The notes under the pieces: model-generated | Database searches by the model: none | Told to the model about the DNA's origin: nothing | What the model saw: the letters and a program-made list of their open reading frames with translations, nothing else | Part shown: positions 30,740 to 39,839 of the stretch, in pieces | Layout of the letters: every line of letters begins with the position of its first letter | Numbering within the stretch: position 1 is the first letter of the stretch | Program-made: the position numbers and the translations under genes | Source: Thiohalobacter sp. IOR34 | GTDB lineage: Bacteria > Pseudomonadota > Gammaproteobacteria > Thiohalobacterales > Thiohalobacteraceae | Reading direction: 5' to 3' | DNA: 64,000 nt | NCBI RefSeq assembly: GCF_030406045.1 | Contig: NZ_CP128988.1 | Coordinates: 1,647,438-1,711,437, forward strand

Positions 30740-32053
30740 TCAGGCGTTCAGATGCTCCAGCCGGATGCGGGTCACGTTGCCCTCGATGGCGTCCAGCGCC
30801 TCGATCTTTTCGATCGCCTGGTTCATCTGGCCCTCGCGCACCCGGTGGGTGAGCAGGATGATCGGCACATGGGCGGCCTCGCCGACCGGTTCCTTCTGCA
30901 GGATGGCCTCGATGCTGATGCCAAGATCGCCGAGGATGCGGGTCACCTCGGCCAGCACGCCCGGGCGGTCCACCGCGCACAGGCGCAGGTAATAGGCGGT
31001 CTCGATGTCCGCCATGGCCAGTACCGGGATGTCGGACAGGGCGTCCGGCTGGAAGGCCAGGTGCGGCACCCGGTTCTCGGGATCGGCGGTCAGCACCCGG
31101 GTGACGTCCACCAGGTCGGCCACCACCGCCGAGGCGGTCGGCTCTGCACCGGCCCCGGCCCCGTAGTAGAGGGTCGGACCGACGGCGTCGCCCTTGATCA
31201 GCACCGCGTTCATCACCCCGTCGACATTGGCGATCAGGCGCCGTTCCGGGATCAGCGTGGGATGCACCCGCATCTCCACCCCGGCCGCGGTACGGCGTGC
31301 GAAGCCCAGGTGCTTGATGCGGTAACCGAGCTGTTCGGCATAGCTGACGTCCTCGCGGGTGATGCGGCCGATGCCCTCGGTGAAGCAGCGGTCGAACTGC
31401 AGCGGGATGCCGAAGGCCAGGGAGGCGAGGATGGTCAGCTTGTGCGCGGCGTCGATGCCTTCTACATCGAAGGTGGGATCGGCCTCGGCATAGCCCAGCG
31501 CCTGGGCCTCCTTCAGCACCTCGTCGAAATCGCGCCCCTTGTCACGCATCTCGGTGAGGATGAAGTTGCCGGTGCCGTTGATGATCCCGGCCAGCCATTC
31601 GATGCGGTTGGCGGCCAGGCCCTCGCGCACCGCCTTGATGATGGGAATGCCGCCGGCCACCGCCGCCTCGAAGGCCACCATCACGCCCTTTTCCTGGGCC
31701 GCGGCGAAGATCTCGTTGCCGTGCAGGGCAATCAGCGCCTTGTTGGCGGTCACCACGTGCTTGCCGTTGTCGATCGCCTTCAGCACCAGTTCGAGGGCCG
31801 GGCTGTAGCCACCGATCAGCTCGACGACGATGTCGATCGCCGGGTCGTCGACCACCGCGAAGGCATCGTCGCTGACCTCGATGGCCTCGATCCCGGGCAG
31901 CCCGGCCGGATCGTACTCGCGCGCCGCGGCGCGGCTGATCTCGATGCCGCGGCCGGCGCGGCGCGCGATCTCCTGTGCATTGCGGCGCAGCACGTTGAAG
32001 GTGCCGCCGCCGACGGTTCCCAGGCCCAACAGGCCAACCTTGACGGGTTTCAC
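30740..32053 (-). CDS. hom: Homoserine dehydrogenase
   Basis: NAD(P)-dependent reduction of aspartate semialdehyde to homoserine. 437 residues: Rossmann [11 protein letters not shown] (8-18), catalytic domain with [16 protein letters not shown] and [14 protein letters not shown], and a C-terminal ACT domain (about 350-430) for threonine feedback. GTG start at 32053 overlaps the TGA of the aminotransferase gene. Monofunctional, no aspartokinase fusion. Confidence 0.96.
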   Translation of the reverse strand: MKPVKVGLLGLGTVGGGTFNVLRRNAQEIARRAGRGIEISRAAAREYDPAGLPGIEAIEVSDDAFAVVDDPAIDIVVELIGGYSPALELVLKAIDNGKHVVTANKALIALHGNEIFAAAQEKGVMVAFEAAVAGGIPIIKAVREGLAANRIEWLAGIINGTGNFILTEMRDKGRDFDEVLKEAQALGYAEADPTFDVEGIDAAHKLTILASLAFGIPLQFDRCFTEGIGRITREDVSYAEQLGYRIKHLGFARRTAAGVEMRVHPTLIPERRLIANVDGVMNAVLIKGDAVGPTLYYGAGAGAEPTASAVVADLVDVTRVLTADPENRVPHLAFQPDALSDIPVLAMADIETAYYLRLCAVDRPGVLAEVTRILGDLGISIEAILQKEPVGEAAHVPIILLTHRVREGQMNQAIEKIEALDAIEGNVTRIRLEHLNA

Positions 32054-33264
32054 GAATCCTCTCCTCCGCCGGCTGCAGCCAGCTTCGCGTCTTTTCTGAA
32101 CATGTCGCGGATGCCGCGCACCGCCTGCCGGGTGCGGTGCTCGTTCTCGATCAGGCCAAAGCGGACATAGTCGTCACCGTACTCGCCGAAACCGACCCCC
32201 GGGGATACCGCCACCCGCGCCTCGGCCAGCAGCTTCTTGGAGAACTCCAGCGAACCGAGGTGGCGGTACTGTTCGGGAATCGGCGCCCAGACGAACATGG
32301 TCGCCTTGGGTTTTTCCACCGTCCAGCCGAGCGAATTCAGGCCGTCGCAGAGCACGTCGCGGCGCTTGCAGTACAGGTCGCGGATCTCGCCGACGCAGTC
32401 CTGCGGCCCCTCCAGGGCATGGATGGCCGCCACCTGGATGGGCGTGAACATGCCGTAATCGAGATAGGACTTCATGCGCGCCAGGGCCGCCACCAGGGTC
32501 TCGTTGCCGCACATGAAGCCGACCCGCCAGCCGGGCATGTTGTAGCTCTTGGACAGGGAGAAGAACTCTACCGCCACGTCCATCGCCCCCGGCACCTGCA
32601 ATATGGACGGCGCCTGGTAGCCGTCGAACACCAGATCGGCGTAGGCCAGGTCCTGCACCACCCAGATCTCGTGTTCGCGGGCGATCTCCACCACCCGCTC
32701 GAAGAAGTCCAGCTCGACGCACTGGGTGGTGGGATTGCCGGGAAAGTTCAGCACCAGCATCTTGGGCTTGGGCCAGGAATCCTTGATCGCCTTCTCCAGT
32801 TCGGCGAAGAAATCGATATCCGGCACCAGCGGCACGTGGCGGATGTCGGCCCCGGCGATGACGAAGCCGTAGGGATGGATCGGGTAGGCGGGATTGGGCA
32901 CCAGCACGGCGTCGCCGGGCCCGACGGTGGCCAGCGCCAGGTGTGCCAGCCCCTCCTTGGAACCGATGGTGACGATGGCGTGACGTTCCGGGTCCAGCTC
33001 CACCTGGTAGCGCTTGCGGTACCAGTCGCAGATCGCCTTGCGCAGCCGCGGGATGCCGCGTGACAGCGAATAGCGGTGGGTGTCCTTGCGCTGGGCCGCC
33101 TCGACCAGCTTGTCGACGATGTGCTGCGGCGTGGGCTGATCCGGGTTGCCCATGCCGAAGTCGATGATGTCCTCGCCCCGCGCCCTGGCCTTGGCCTTCA
33201 GCTCGTTGACGATGTTGAACACATAGGGCGGCAGCCGTTTGATTCTCGGAAATTCGTCGAACAA
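32050..33264 (-). CDS. alaC: AlaC-type alanine aminotransferase
   Basis: PLP aminotransferase, predicted to make alanine from pyruvate and glutamate. About 404 residues with [61 protein letters not shown] and the PLP Lys in [15 protein letters not shown]. No ATG or GTG exists near the expected N-terminus; the best start is TTG at 33264 (FDEFPRIKR...) with AGAGG 12 bases upstream. The frame open to 33648 is antisense to the Mth938-like gene. Overlaps hom by four bases. The pairing alaC-hom-thrC is common in beta/gammaproteobacteria. Confidence 0.92.
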   Translation of the reverse strand: MFDEFPRIKRLPPYVFNIVNELKAKARARGEDIIDFGMGNPDQPTPQHIVDKLVEAAQRKDTHRYSLSRGIPRLRKAICDWYRKRYQVELDPERHAIVTIGSKEGLAHLALATVGPGDAVLVPNPAYPIHPYGFVIAGADIRHVPLVPDIDFFAELEKAIKDSWPKPKMLVLNFPGNPTTQCVELDFFERVVEIAREHEIWVVQDLAYADLVFDGYQAPSILQVPGAMDVAVEFFSLSKSYNMPGWRVGFMCGNETLVAALARMKSYLDYGMFTPIQVAAIHALEGPQDCVGEIRDLYCKRRDVLCDGLNSLGWTVEKPKATMFVWAPIPEQYRHLGSLEFSKKLLAEARVAVSPGVGFGEYGDDYVRFGLIENEHRTRQAVRGIRDMFRKDAKLAAAGGGEDS

Positions 33265-33480
33265 GGTTCTGGTCAGCCTCTGTAGCGGGTTCAGGCGCGG
33301 GCGGCCATCGCATGGAAACGACGCAATGTACTGAAAAGCCCGCCGAGATACAAGCCGCCGGGTGGCCGAAAAAGGGCGTAAGCCCCTTGTTTTACAGGAA
33401 AATACATCCAAAACGCGACTTGCCCGCTGCGCGGCGGGAGGAACGTGGATTCGCTGGCCGGACCCCGGTATCGTTGCCGC

Positions 33481-33852
33481 ATGCGATTCGCCGAAGACCA
33501 ACCGGGCAGCGCCTATGCCATCCGGGCCTATGAAGCGGGCCGGATCCGCGTCGGTGAACAGGAGCTGACCCGCAGCCTGGTGCTCTCCCCCGAGCGCCTG
33601 CAGGCCGACTGGCCGCCGCAGGACTTCGATGCCCTGCGCAGCGAGCACCTGGCGTCGCTCGTCGCCTGGCAGCCGGAGGTCCTGCTGCTCGGCACCGGCC
33701 CCCGGCTGCGTTTCCCCGAACCGGCGCTGCTGCGGCCACTGATCGAGCAGGGCATCGGCCTGGAGGTGATGGACACCGCCGCCGCCTGCCGCACCTACAA
33801 CATTCTGCTTGCCGAAGGCCGCCGGGTGGTGGCCGCCCTGTTCATGATCTGA
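33481..33852 (+). CDS. Mth938-like domain protein (DUF498/NDUFAF3-like)
   Basis: 123 residues, cytoplasmic. The family includes mitochondrial complex I assembly factor NDUFAF3; the bacterial function is unknown. Visible: [39 protein letters not shown] and [20 protein letters not shown]. The ATG at 33481 gives the normal length. Transcribed divergently from alaC. Confidence 0.85.
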   Translation: MRFAEDQPGSAYAIRAYEAGRIRVGEQELTRSLVLSPERLQADWPPQDFDALRSEHLASLVAWQPEVLLLGTGPRLRFPEPALLRPLIEQGIGLEVMDTAAACRTYNILLAEGRRVVAALFMI

Positions 33853-33877
33853 GGCATGGCCTCGGCCCCCTGCGTAT

Positions 33878-33899
33878 CATTAAATGCTAATATTTAATG
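33878..33899 (+). promoter_or_regulatory. AT-rich inverted repeat, candidate operator of the SQR-like gene
   Basis: CATTAAAT-GCTAAT-ATTTAATG is a perfect 8-base inverted repeat with a six-base spacer, ending 22 bases before the ATG. It stands out from the G+C-rich surroundings. Sulfide-responsive ArsR-type repressors bind AT-rich dyads of this kind, but no such regulator is encoded nearby. Confidence 0.45.
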
Positions 33900-33921
33900 G
33901 GCCAGTGGAAGGAATCCTGCC

Positions 33922-35052
33922 ATGCACGAGATCACTGTCATTGGAGCCGGTTTCGCCGCCCTCACTGCCGTACGCCACCTGCGCCGGGAAGCCCCGGAGG
34001 CAGAGATCACCCTGGTGGCGCCACGCGCTGAGCTGCTCTATGCACCGAGTCTGATCTGGATTCCCAGCGGGCTGCGACGCGGCGAAGACCTGCGCATCCC
34101 GCTCCGCCCCTATCTCGACCGGCTGAAGGTGAAGTTCCACGCCGGCCGGGTCAGCGGTCTGTCCGAGGGCGGCCGGCGGGTACATACCGACCGCGGAGAC
34201 CTGCACAACGACGGCCTGCTGATCGCCAGCGGCGGGCGTTTCCTGAAGAAGCTGCCAGGCATCGAACACGCCCTCACCCTGTGCGAGGGCGTCGAGGCCG
34301 CCGAGGCCATCCGTGACCGCCTCGCCCGGCTCGACGGCGGCACCCTGGCCTTTGGTTTCGGCAGCAACCCCCGGGAGCCAAGCGCCATGCGCGGCGGCCC
34401 GATGTTCGAACTGCTGTTCGGCATCGACACCCTGCTGCGCCGCCAGCGACGCCGTGAGGCCTTCCGCCTGGTGTTCTTCAACCCGGCGCCACAGCCCGGC
34501 AAGCGGCTCGGCGAACGGGCCGTGAAGGGCCTGCTCAGGGAGATGCGTCGGCGCGACATAGACACCCACCTCGGCCACAAGCTGCTCGGCTTCGACGCCG
34601 ACCGGGTACGCACCGAGGGCGGCGAATTCGAGGCCGACCTGATCCTGTTCATGCCCGGCATGACCGGCCCGGACTGGGCCGCGGACAGCGGCCTGGCTCT
34701 GTCGGCAGGCGGCTTCTTCCGCGCCGATGCCCACTGCCGGGTGGCCGATGCCGAGCGTGTCTACGTGGCCGGCGACAGCGGCAGCTTCCCCGGCCCGGAC
34801 TGGATGCCCAAACAGGCCCATCTGGCCGATCTGCAGGCCGAAGTGGCGGCGCGCAACCTGCTTGCCGAACTGCGCGGAGCCGAACCCGAGCACCGTTTCC
34901 GGCCTGAACTGATCTGCATCGTCGACACTCTGGATGGAGGCATCCTGGTCTACCGCAGTGAAAAACGCAGCCTGGTATTCGCCAGCCGCCTGCTGCACTG
35001 GGCCAAACGCGTCTTCGAAGGCCTCTACCTGCGGCGTTTCCGCCGCGTCTGA
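33922..35052 (+). CDS. Sulfide:quinone oxidoreductase-like FAD flavoprotein
   Basis: 376 residues of the SQR/FCSD/NDH-2 superfamily. FAD-binding GAGFAALTAVRHLRRE (8-23), PSLIWIPSG, the second dinucleotide region GGTLAFGFGSN, SAMRGGPMFELLFGID, and YVAGDSGSFPGPDWMPKQAH near the isoalloxazine. The C-terminal ELICIVDTLDGG resembles the third conserved Cys region of SQR, but the central redox Cys pair is not evident: the usual position near GSNPREPSAMRGG has none. It could be an SQR subgroup or another quinone-linked flavoprotein. The C-terminus (LLHWAKRVFEGLYLRRF) looks amphipathic, fitting membrane attachment. Confidence 0.75.
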   Translation: MHEITVIGAGFAALTAVRHLRREAPEAEITLVAPRAELLYAPSLIWIPSGLRRGEDLRIPLRPYLDRLKVKFHAGRVSGLSEGGRRVHTDRGDLHNDGLLIASGGRFLKKLPGIEHALTLCEGVEAAEAIRDRLARLDGGTLAFGFGSNPREPSAMRGGPMFELLFGIDTLLRRQRRREAFRLVFFNPAPQPGKRLGERAVKGLLREMRRRDIDTHLGHKLLGFDADRVRTEGGEFEADLILFMPGMTGPDWAADSGLALSAGGFFRADAHCRVADAERVYVAGDSGSFPGPDWMPKQAHLADLQAEVAARNLLAELRGAEPEHRFRPELICIVDTLDGGILVYRSEKRSLVFASRLLHWAKRVFEGLYLRRFRRV

Positions 35053-35053
35053 A

Positions 35054-35085
35054 CCCGCCGCCGGGGCTTGTCCCCGGCCGGCGCT
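35054..35085 (+). terminator. G+C-rich hairpin after the SQR-like gene
   Basis: CGCCGCCGGGG-CTTGT-CCCCGGCCGGCG with one bulge, beginning three bases after the stop. No U-tract, so probably not a classical terminator. Confidence 0.45.
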
Positions 35086-35177
35086 ATGCGCATACTGGGC
35101 GACTCACCCCGGCGAGCACCTGAAGCCCTCATGCCGCTCACCCTTCCGGGGGTGAAGCAGTGGCATCGACGCCGGCA

Positions 35178-35313
35178 GGCTGTTGGAGAAGCCTCTGGCG
35201 AGTGCGCGACAAGGCAGAAATGGTGGCGAAAACCCCGGCTCAGGTGGCTGTAGATGACCATTTTGAGCCATTTTTCAATGCCGTATCGTGCCGTCAGAGG
35301 GTTTTCGACAGCC
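35178..35313. repeat. Possible IS/MITE remnant with inverted ends
   Basis: Ends GGCTGTTGGAGAAGCCTCTG and the inverted partner CAGAGGGTTTTCGACAGCC match over about 18 bases with mismatches. About 136 bp, with no transposase reading frame. The remainder of 35314-35494 shows no gene that I can support. Confidence 0.5.
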
Positions 35314-35494
35314 CGCTGGTGGGCCGATGAGGACGGCAGCCCCCCGGCGCGCCGCGGAGGATCGGCTGTTGGGTATCGGCGAATCCGGCGCTGACGGGAA
35401 ATACCGGCTCAAACGCCAGCTATGCGACATGGAACGCCCGGAAAGCGAACAACGACACGCCCACCGCCCCCTCCATCCCGACCGCAGCTATCCC

Positions 35495-35738
35495 GGATAT
35501 TGCGCCAAGGCGGCCCGCATGATCGGAGTGCAGACTGACATACAAGGCCGGGAGGCTCGCAAAAGGCTCCACACGGCGGGGTACAGGTTGTGCCCATTCG
35601 ATCTCAGGACGCATCTGGCTGCGCATCCTGGCCGATCCCCCTTGAACCCCGGCTACGGCCATGCTTCCGCGGGCGATCGGCCAGGCTGCCTTGCCAGCTT
35701 CGCCCTGAGCATCGAATCCCTGGTGCAATATCCGGGCT
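35495..35738. repeat. R1 MITE-like element, full copy
   Basis: About 244 bp with ends TATCCCGGATATTGCGCC and GGTGCAATATCCGGGCTA. The interior matches the 48859 copy almost base for base (ACAAGGCCGGGAGGCTCGCA, GGCTGCGCATCCTGGCCGAT, CATGCTTCCGCGGGCGATCG). Small reading frames through it are not conserved between copies. Confidence 0.85.
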
Positions 35739-35848
35739 ATCGCAAGCAGGGCCTGGTGCGGAAAAACCCGGCCACCGGTGAAGAGGGGAAACTGCGCGGC
35801 CTCACCAATCCACCTTCAGTGCTCGAAGCCGTCTCCGGGACAGGAGCC

Positions 35849-36673
35849 ATGAGGTACCTCCGCCAGTTGATCCTCCTGTTCGCCTGCCTGACGCCCCTGT
35901 CCCTCAGGGCAGAGACCTTCAGTTGGTCGGTGGTACCCCAATTCACCGGCACCGAGATTCATCGCGACTGGACGCCGCTGCTCAACAGCCTGTCGCGAAT
36001 GACCGGCCACCAGTTCCGGCTGAAGATCTACGACAGCATCCCCGATTTCGAAGAAGACTTCCTGCGCGGAGACAGCGACATCGCCTACATGAACCCCTAC
36101 CACGCGGTCATGGCCCACCGTGCCCAGGGCTACATCCCCATCATCCGCGACAGTGCCAGCCGGCTGACCGGCATCCTGCTGGTCAGGCGCGACAGCCCGA
36201 TTCACGACATCCGTCAGCTGCAGGGGACGCGCATCGCCTTCGCCGCCCCGAATGCCTTCGCCGTATCGCTCTACATGCGTGCCCTGCTGGCCAGGAAGGA
36301 GCAGTTGCACATCGTCCCCCAGTACGTCGGCACCCACAGCAACGCCTACCGCCAGGTGCTGCTCGGCCGGGTAGCGGCCTGCGGTGGTGTCTACCGCACC
36401 CTGAACAAGGAACGGCCTGAGGTGCGCGACAACCTGCGCATCATCTACAGGACGCCGAGCACCACCACTCATCCGATCAGCGTCCACCCACGGGTGCCGG
36501 AGAAAGCGCGCACCGACATCCAGTCGGCCCTGCTGGAGCTGGCCAGCCAGGCCAAGGGGCAGCAACTGCTGAACGCGGTACTGCTCCCCCAGCCAGTGGC
36601 CGCCGACTATCGACGCGACTACCAGCCGCTGGAGGAACTGCGGCTGGACAATTTCGTGGAAAGGCCCCGCTAA
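35849..36673 (+). CDS. PhnD-like periplasmic substrate-binding protein
   Basis: 274 residues with a signal peptide (about 1-21, ending SLRA). The binding fold of phosphate/phosphonate/phosphite ABC transporters: SVVPQFTGTEIHRDWTPLL, DSDIAYMNPYHAVMAHRAQGY, LQGTRIAFAAPNAFAVSLYMRALL. The ATG at 35849 follows CAGGAG. No ABC permease or ATPase genes are adjacent; the next gene, three bases on, is a membrane GGDEF-EAL enzyme. The protein therefore probably senses a ligand for that enzyme instead of serving transport (inference). Confidence 0.88.
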   Translation: MRYLRQLILLFACLTPLSLRAETFSWSVVPQFTGTEIHRDWTPLLNSLSRMTGHQFRLKIYDSIPDFEEDFLRGDSDIAYMNPYHAVMAHRAQGYIPIIRDSASRLTGILLVRRDSPIHDIRQLQGTRIAFAAPNAFAVSLYMRALLARKEQLHIVPQYVGTHSNAYRQVLLGRVAACGGVYRTLNKERPEVRDNLRIIYRTPSTTTHPISVHPRVPEKARTDIQSALLELASQAKGQQLLNAVLLPQPVAADYRRDYQPLEELRLDNFVERPR

Positions 36674-36676
36674 GCC

Positions 36677-39205
36677 ATGGCCGGCCGCACCCTGATCGAC
36701 CACTGGCACCGCCTGCCGCTGCATCTGCAGCTGGCCCTGGTCAGTGGCCTGCTGCTGGCCCTGACCATTGCCGGCACCACCCTGTTCAATATCCGCAATC
36801 AGCAACAGGCCCTGCTGCGGCAGATCGAGGACGAGGCCCTCAGCCTCGGCCGCAGCCTGGCGATGAGCAGCAATCACCTGATCATCACCAACCAGCTCGA
36901 CGCCCTCGAACAACTGCTGGTGCAGGCCGCTGCCTTCCCCTACGTGCAGCGCATCCAGGCGGTGGACAATGAGGGAAACATCCTCTCCCATGTCTATCGC
37001 GATGGGGCAAGCGTGCACGTCAGCTACGAACTGAGGAAACTCGGTCTGCCCACGGGAGGAGCCGAAGACGGCAAGCCCCGCCTCGATTACAGCACCAGTC
37101 AACTCAGCCTCTGGTATCCGCTGCGTACATCCACACCGCTCGGCTGGCTGCATATCGAGACCGGTCTCGGCAGCCTGGCCAGCCTGCGTGCCGAGATCAT
37201 ACGCGACAACCTGCAGAGCGCCGGCGTGGCCATCGGCCTCGACGTGCTCAGCCTGCTGCTGATCCTCTATGCCCCGGCCCGCGAATTCCGCCGTGCCCTG
37301 CGTTTTGCCCGCCGTCTCACCCGCCAACCCGGCGAGCAACTCCCCGTCCAGGGCAGTTCACGTGAACTGGCGGAACTGATCGAGGCCCTCAACCTGTCCT
37401 CCCACCGGCTCGCCGAGCAGCGCAGCGAACTCCTGGCCAGGACCGAGGAGATGTCACGGCTCAACGAGAGCCTGGAGAACCGGATCGACCGACGCACCCG
37501 CGAACTGGAGGAACGCAACCAGCAGCTGCGGCTGCTCAACCTGGCCCTGGAGCAGAGCCCCACGGCCGTGCTGGTCATGGACCGGCGGTTCCGCATCATC
37601 TACACCAATCCGGCCTTCACCAGCATCACCGGCTATACCCCGGCGGAGGCACGGGGCCGGCATCCGGCCTTCCAGTTGTCGGCGGACAATCCGTCCCACC
37701 TGACCGACAAGGTGACCGAACAGCTACGCCATGGCAACAGCTGGCAGGGCGAATTCATCGGCCAGCGCCGCAACGGCGAGCGCTTCTGGGTCGAGGCCAT
37801 CCTCTCGCCGGTGCGCGATGAAGCGGGCAAAATCACCCACTATCTGGGAATCGAGGAGGACATCACCCAGCGCAAGCAGTACGAGGAACAGCTGGTCAAA
37901 CAGGCCAACTTCGATGCCCTCACCGGGCTGCCCAACCGGCTACTGGGCATGGACCGGCTGCAGCAGGCACTGGTCCATGGCCGCCGCCAGCAGCTGAAGA
38001 CCGTGCTGCTGTTCCTCGACCTGGACCATTTCAAGAACGTCAACGACACCCTGGGACACAGCTACGGTGATCTGCTGCTGGTCGAGGCGGCGCGGCGCAT
38101 CCGCAACTGCGTGCGCGAGGAGGACACTGTCGCCCGCCTCGGCGGCGACGAGTTCGTGGTGATCCTCTCCGACGTGCGCGACGCCGCCGCCACCGAAAGC
38201 CTGGCGGAGAAGATCTGCCAGGTGCTCAGCAGCCCCTATCGCCTGGCCGGGCGCGAGCTGCACATCAGCGTGTCCATCGGCATCACCGTGGCACCGGACG
38301 ACAGCACCGACGTCAACACGCTGCTGCGCAATGCCGACACCGCCATGTATCGCGCCAAGGCCGCTGGCCGCAACGGCTTCCAGTATTACACCCGGACCAT
38401 GAACGAGGAGGCGCAGGCCCGCATGCAGATCGAATCCGAACTGCACGGCGCGCTGGAACGCGGCGAGTTCGAGATCCTCTATCAGCCGATCCTCTCCACC
38501 GCGACCCGCAACATCGTGGCGGCCGAGGCCCTGCTGCGCTGGAACAACCCACAGCTCGGCCAGGTTCCGCCGGAACGCTTCATCCCCATCGCCGAGGAGA
38601 GCGGACTGATCATCCCCCTGGGGGACTGGGTGTTGCGCGAGGCCTGCCGGCACGCCATCGGCTGGGATCAGCCGCCGCCGTTCGTGGTCGCAGTCAACCT
38701 GTCACGGGTACAGTTCCGCGACCCGGCCTATCTGCAGCGGGTCCGCGGCATCCTTCAGGAAACCGGCCTCTCTCCCGCCCAGTTGCACCTGGAGATCACC
38801 GAGCACACCCTGATGGAGGAGATCGGCGAGGTGACCGACACCATCAATGCCCTGCACAACCTCGGCATCGACCTGTGCATCGACGATTTCGGCACCGGCT
38901 ATTCCTCGCTCAGCTATCTGCGTCGCTTCCCCTGCCGGACACTGAAGATCGACAAGTCCTTCATCCACGACCTGCGCGAGGACGCCGACCATGCGGCGCT
39001 GGTGAACGCCATCATCCAGATGGGCCACTCCCTGGGCATGAACATCATCGCCGAGGGGGTGGAAAACGAGGAACAGCTGGAATTCCTCCGCCAGCAGGGC
39101 TGCGAGTATGTCCAGGGCTTCCTGTTCAGCTCGCCGCTGAGCCATGCCGATCTCAGCCGTCTGTTGCGGGACGACGGCCGCGGGCGGATCGACGGCGCCG
39201 CCTGA
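36677..39205 (+). CDS. Membrane PAS-GGDEF-EAL protein (cyclic di-GMP enzyme)
   Basis: 842 residues. TM1 about 17-38, periplasmic domain to about 175, TM2 about 180-200, then a HAMP-like and coiled-coil linker (to about 285), PAS (about 288-405), GGDEF (about 410-570) with intact RLGGDEFVV, and EAL (about 585-835) with AEALLRW, NLSRVQF and DDFGTGYSSLSYL. Both catalytic signatures look complete, so it may make and degrade cyclic di-GMP; which dominates cannot be told. The periplasmic domain is positioned to contact the PhnD-like protein encoded just upstream. Confidence 0.95.
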   Translation: MAGRTLIDHWHRLPLHLQLALVSGLLLALTIAGTTLFNIRNQQQALLRQIEDEALSLGRSLAMSSNHLIITNQLDALEQLLVQAAAFPYVQRIQAVDNEGNILSHVYRDGASVHVSYELRKLGLPTGGAEDGKPRLDYSTSQLSLWYPLRTSTPLGWLHIETGLGSLASLRAEIIRDNLQSAGVAIGLDVLSLLLILYAPAREFRRALRFARRLTRQPGEQLPVQGSSRELAELIEALNLSSHRLAEQRSELLARTEEMSRLNESLENRIDRRTRELEERNQQLRLLNLALEQSPTAVLVMDRRFRIIYTNPAFTSITGYTPAEARGRHPAFQLSADNPSHLTDKVTEQLRHGNSWQGEFIGQRRNGERFWVEAILSPVRDEAGKITHYLGIEEDITQRKQYEEQLVKQANFDALTGLPNRLLGMDRLQQALVHGRRQQLKTVLLFLDLDHFKNVNDTLGHSYGDLLLVEAARRIRNCVREEDTVARLGGDEFVVILSDVRDAAATESLAEKICQVLSSPYRLAGRELHISVSIGITVAPDDSTDVNTLLRNADTAMYRAKAAGRNGFQYYTRTMNEEAQARMQIESELHGALERGEFEILYQPILSTATRNIVAAEALLRWNNPQLGQVPPERFIPIAEESGLIIPLGDWVLREACRHAIGWDQPPPFVVAVNLSRVQFRDPAYLQRVRGILQETGLSPAQLHLEITEHTLMEEIGEVTDTINALHNLGIDLCIDDFGTGYSSLSYLRRFPCRTLKIDKSFIHDLREDADHAALVNAIIQMGHSLGMNIIAEGVENEEQLEFLRQQGCEYVQGFLFSSPLSHADLSRLLRDDGRGRIDGAA

Positions 39206-39218
39206 AGCAGATCGCCCT

Positions 39219-39680
39219 TCAAGTACCCCCTGTCTGCAGCAGGCGCTGCAGTTCGGCGCACAACTCGGGAACGAGGGACCGGACCCCGGCCTCGAGATCC
39301 GGGCAGCGGGGCGGGACGACGATAGCCATCAGACTGCATGAGGCCGGCAGCAGACCGAGGGCCGCGGCCAGTTCCAGCCCCTCGCCCACGCCGAAGCCAT
39401 GGCTGGACAAGACCCCGCTGGCCTCCAGGGCGGCAGGCTCGACGCGGACCAGGCCGAACGCCGGCCCCTCGCCGGGCAGGGCATCGAGCAGCAGGGCCGC
39501 CCGGCAACCCTCGAGCCGCTGCGGCAGCTCCACCGGCGTGGCGCAGTTGACGAAATCGATCGCCTCTTCACCCAGCGGCAGATCTCTGACGGCCGCCTCC
39601 AGGGCTGCGCAGGCCAGCCAGCCGGCCCGGTCGCTACCCTGCGCCGATCCCAGACCGATCACCCGCAGCCGCCGTTTCAC
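39219..39680 (-). CDS. [NiFe]-hydrogenase maturation protease (HycI/HoxW type)
   Basis: Endopeptidase that trims the C-terminus of the hydrogenase large subunit after nickel insertion. About 153 residues: RVIGLGSAQGSDRAGW supplies the first nickel-sensing acid, LLLDALPGE the second region, and SSHGFGVGEGLELAAALG the conserved His. GTG at 39680 with GGAAGGAA eight bases upstream is the supported start; the frame to 39767 adds unrelated residues. Separated from hydA by the aminoglycoside-phosphotransferase-like gene on the opposite strand. Its presumed substrate HydA ends DPCISCATH plus nine residues. Confidence 0.88.
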   Translation of the reverse strand: MKRRLRVIGLGSAQGSDRAGWLACAALEAAVRDLPLGEEAIDFVNCATPVELPQRLEGCRAALLLDALPGEGPAFGLVRVEPAALEASGVLSSHGFGVGEGLELAAALGLLPASCSLMAIVVPPRCPDLEAGVRSLVPELCAELQRLLQTGGT

Positions 39681-39839
39681 CCGCCGTTCCTTCCCGCCCC
39701 GATGTTGACCCCCGTCAAGGTAATCATATTCCGGATAATTATCATGGTTGGCGGGAAGAGAAAACAAGAAGCGTCATATCGGCGGCCGTGCTGGGGGGTT
39801 CGGGGTGCCGTTAGCGCGTGCCATGAAGGTATGTCTCAG

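Noticed and set aside
35420-35728. Small open frames within the R1 copies at 35495 and 48859
   Set aside because: They do not stay open or conserved in the same frame in other R1 copies, and no transposase or other motif is seen.
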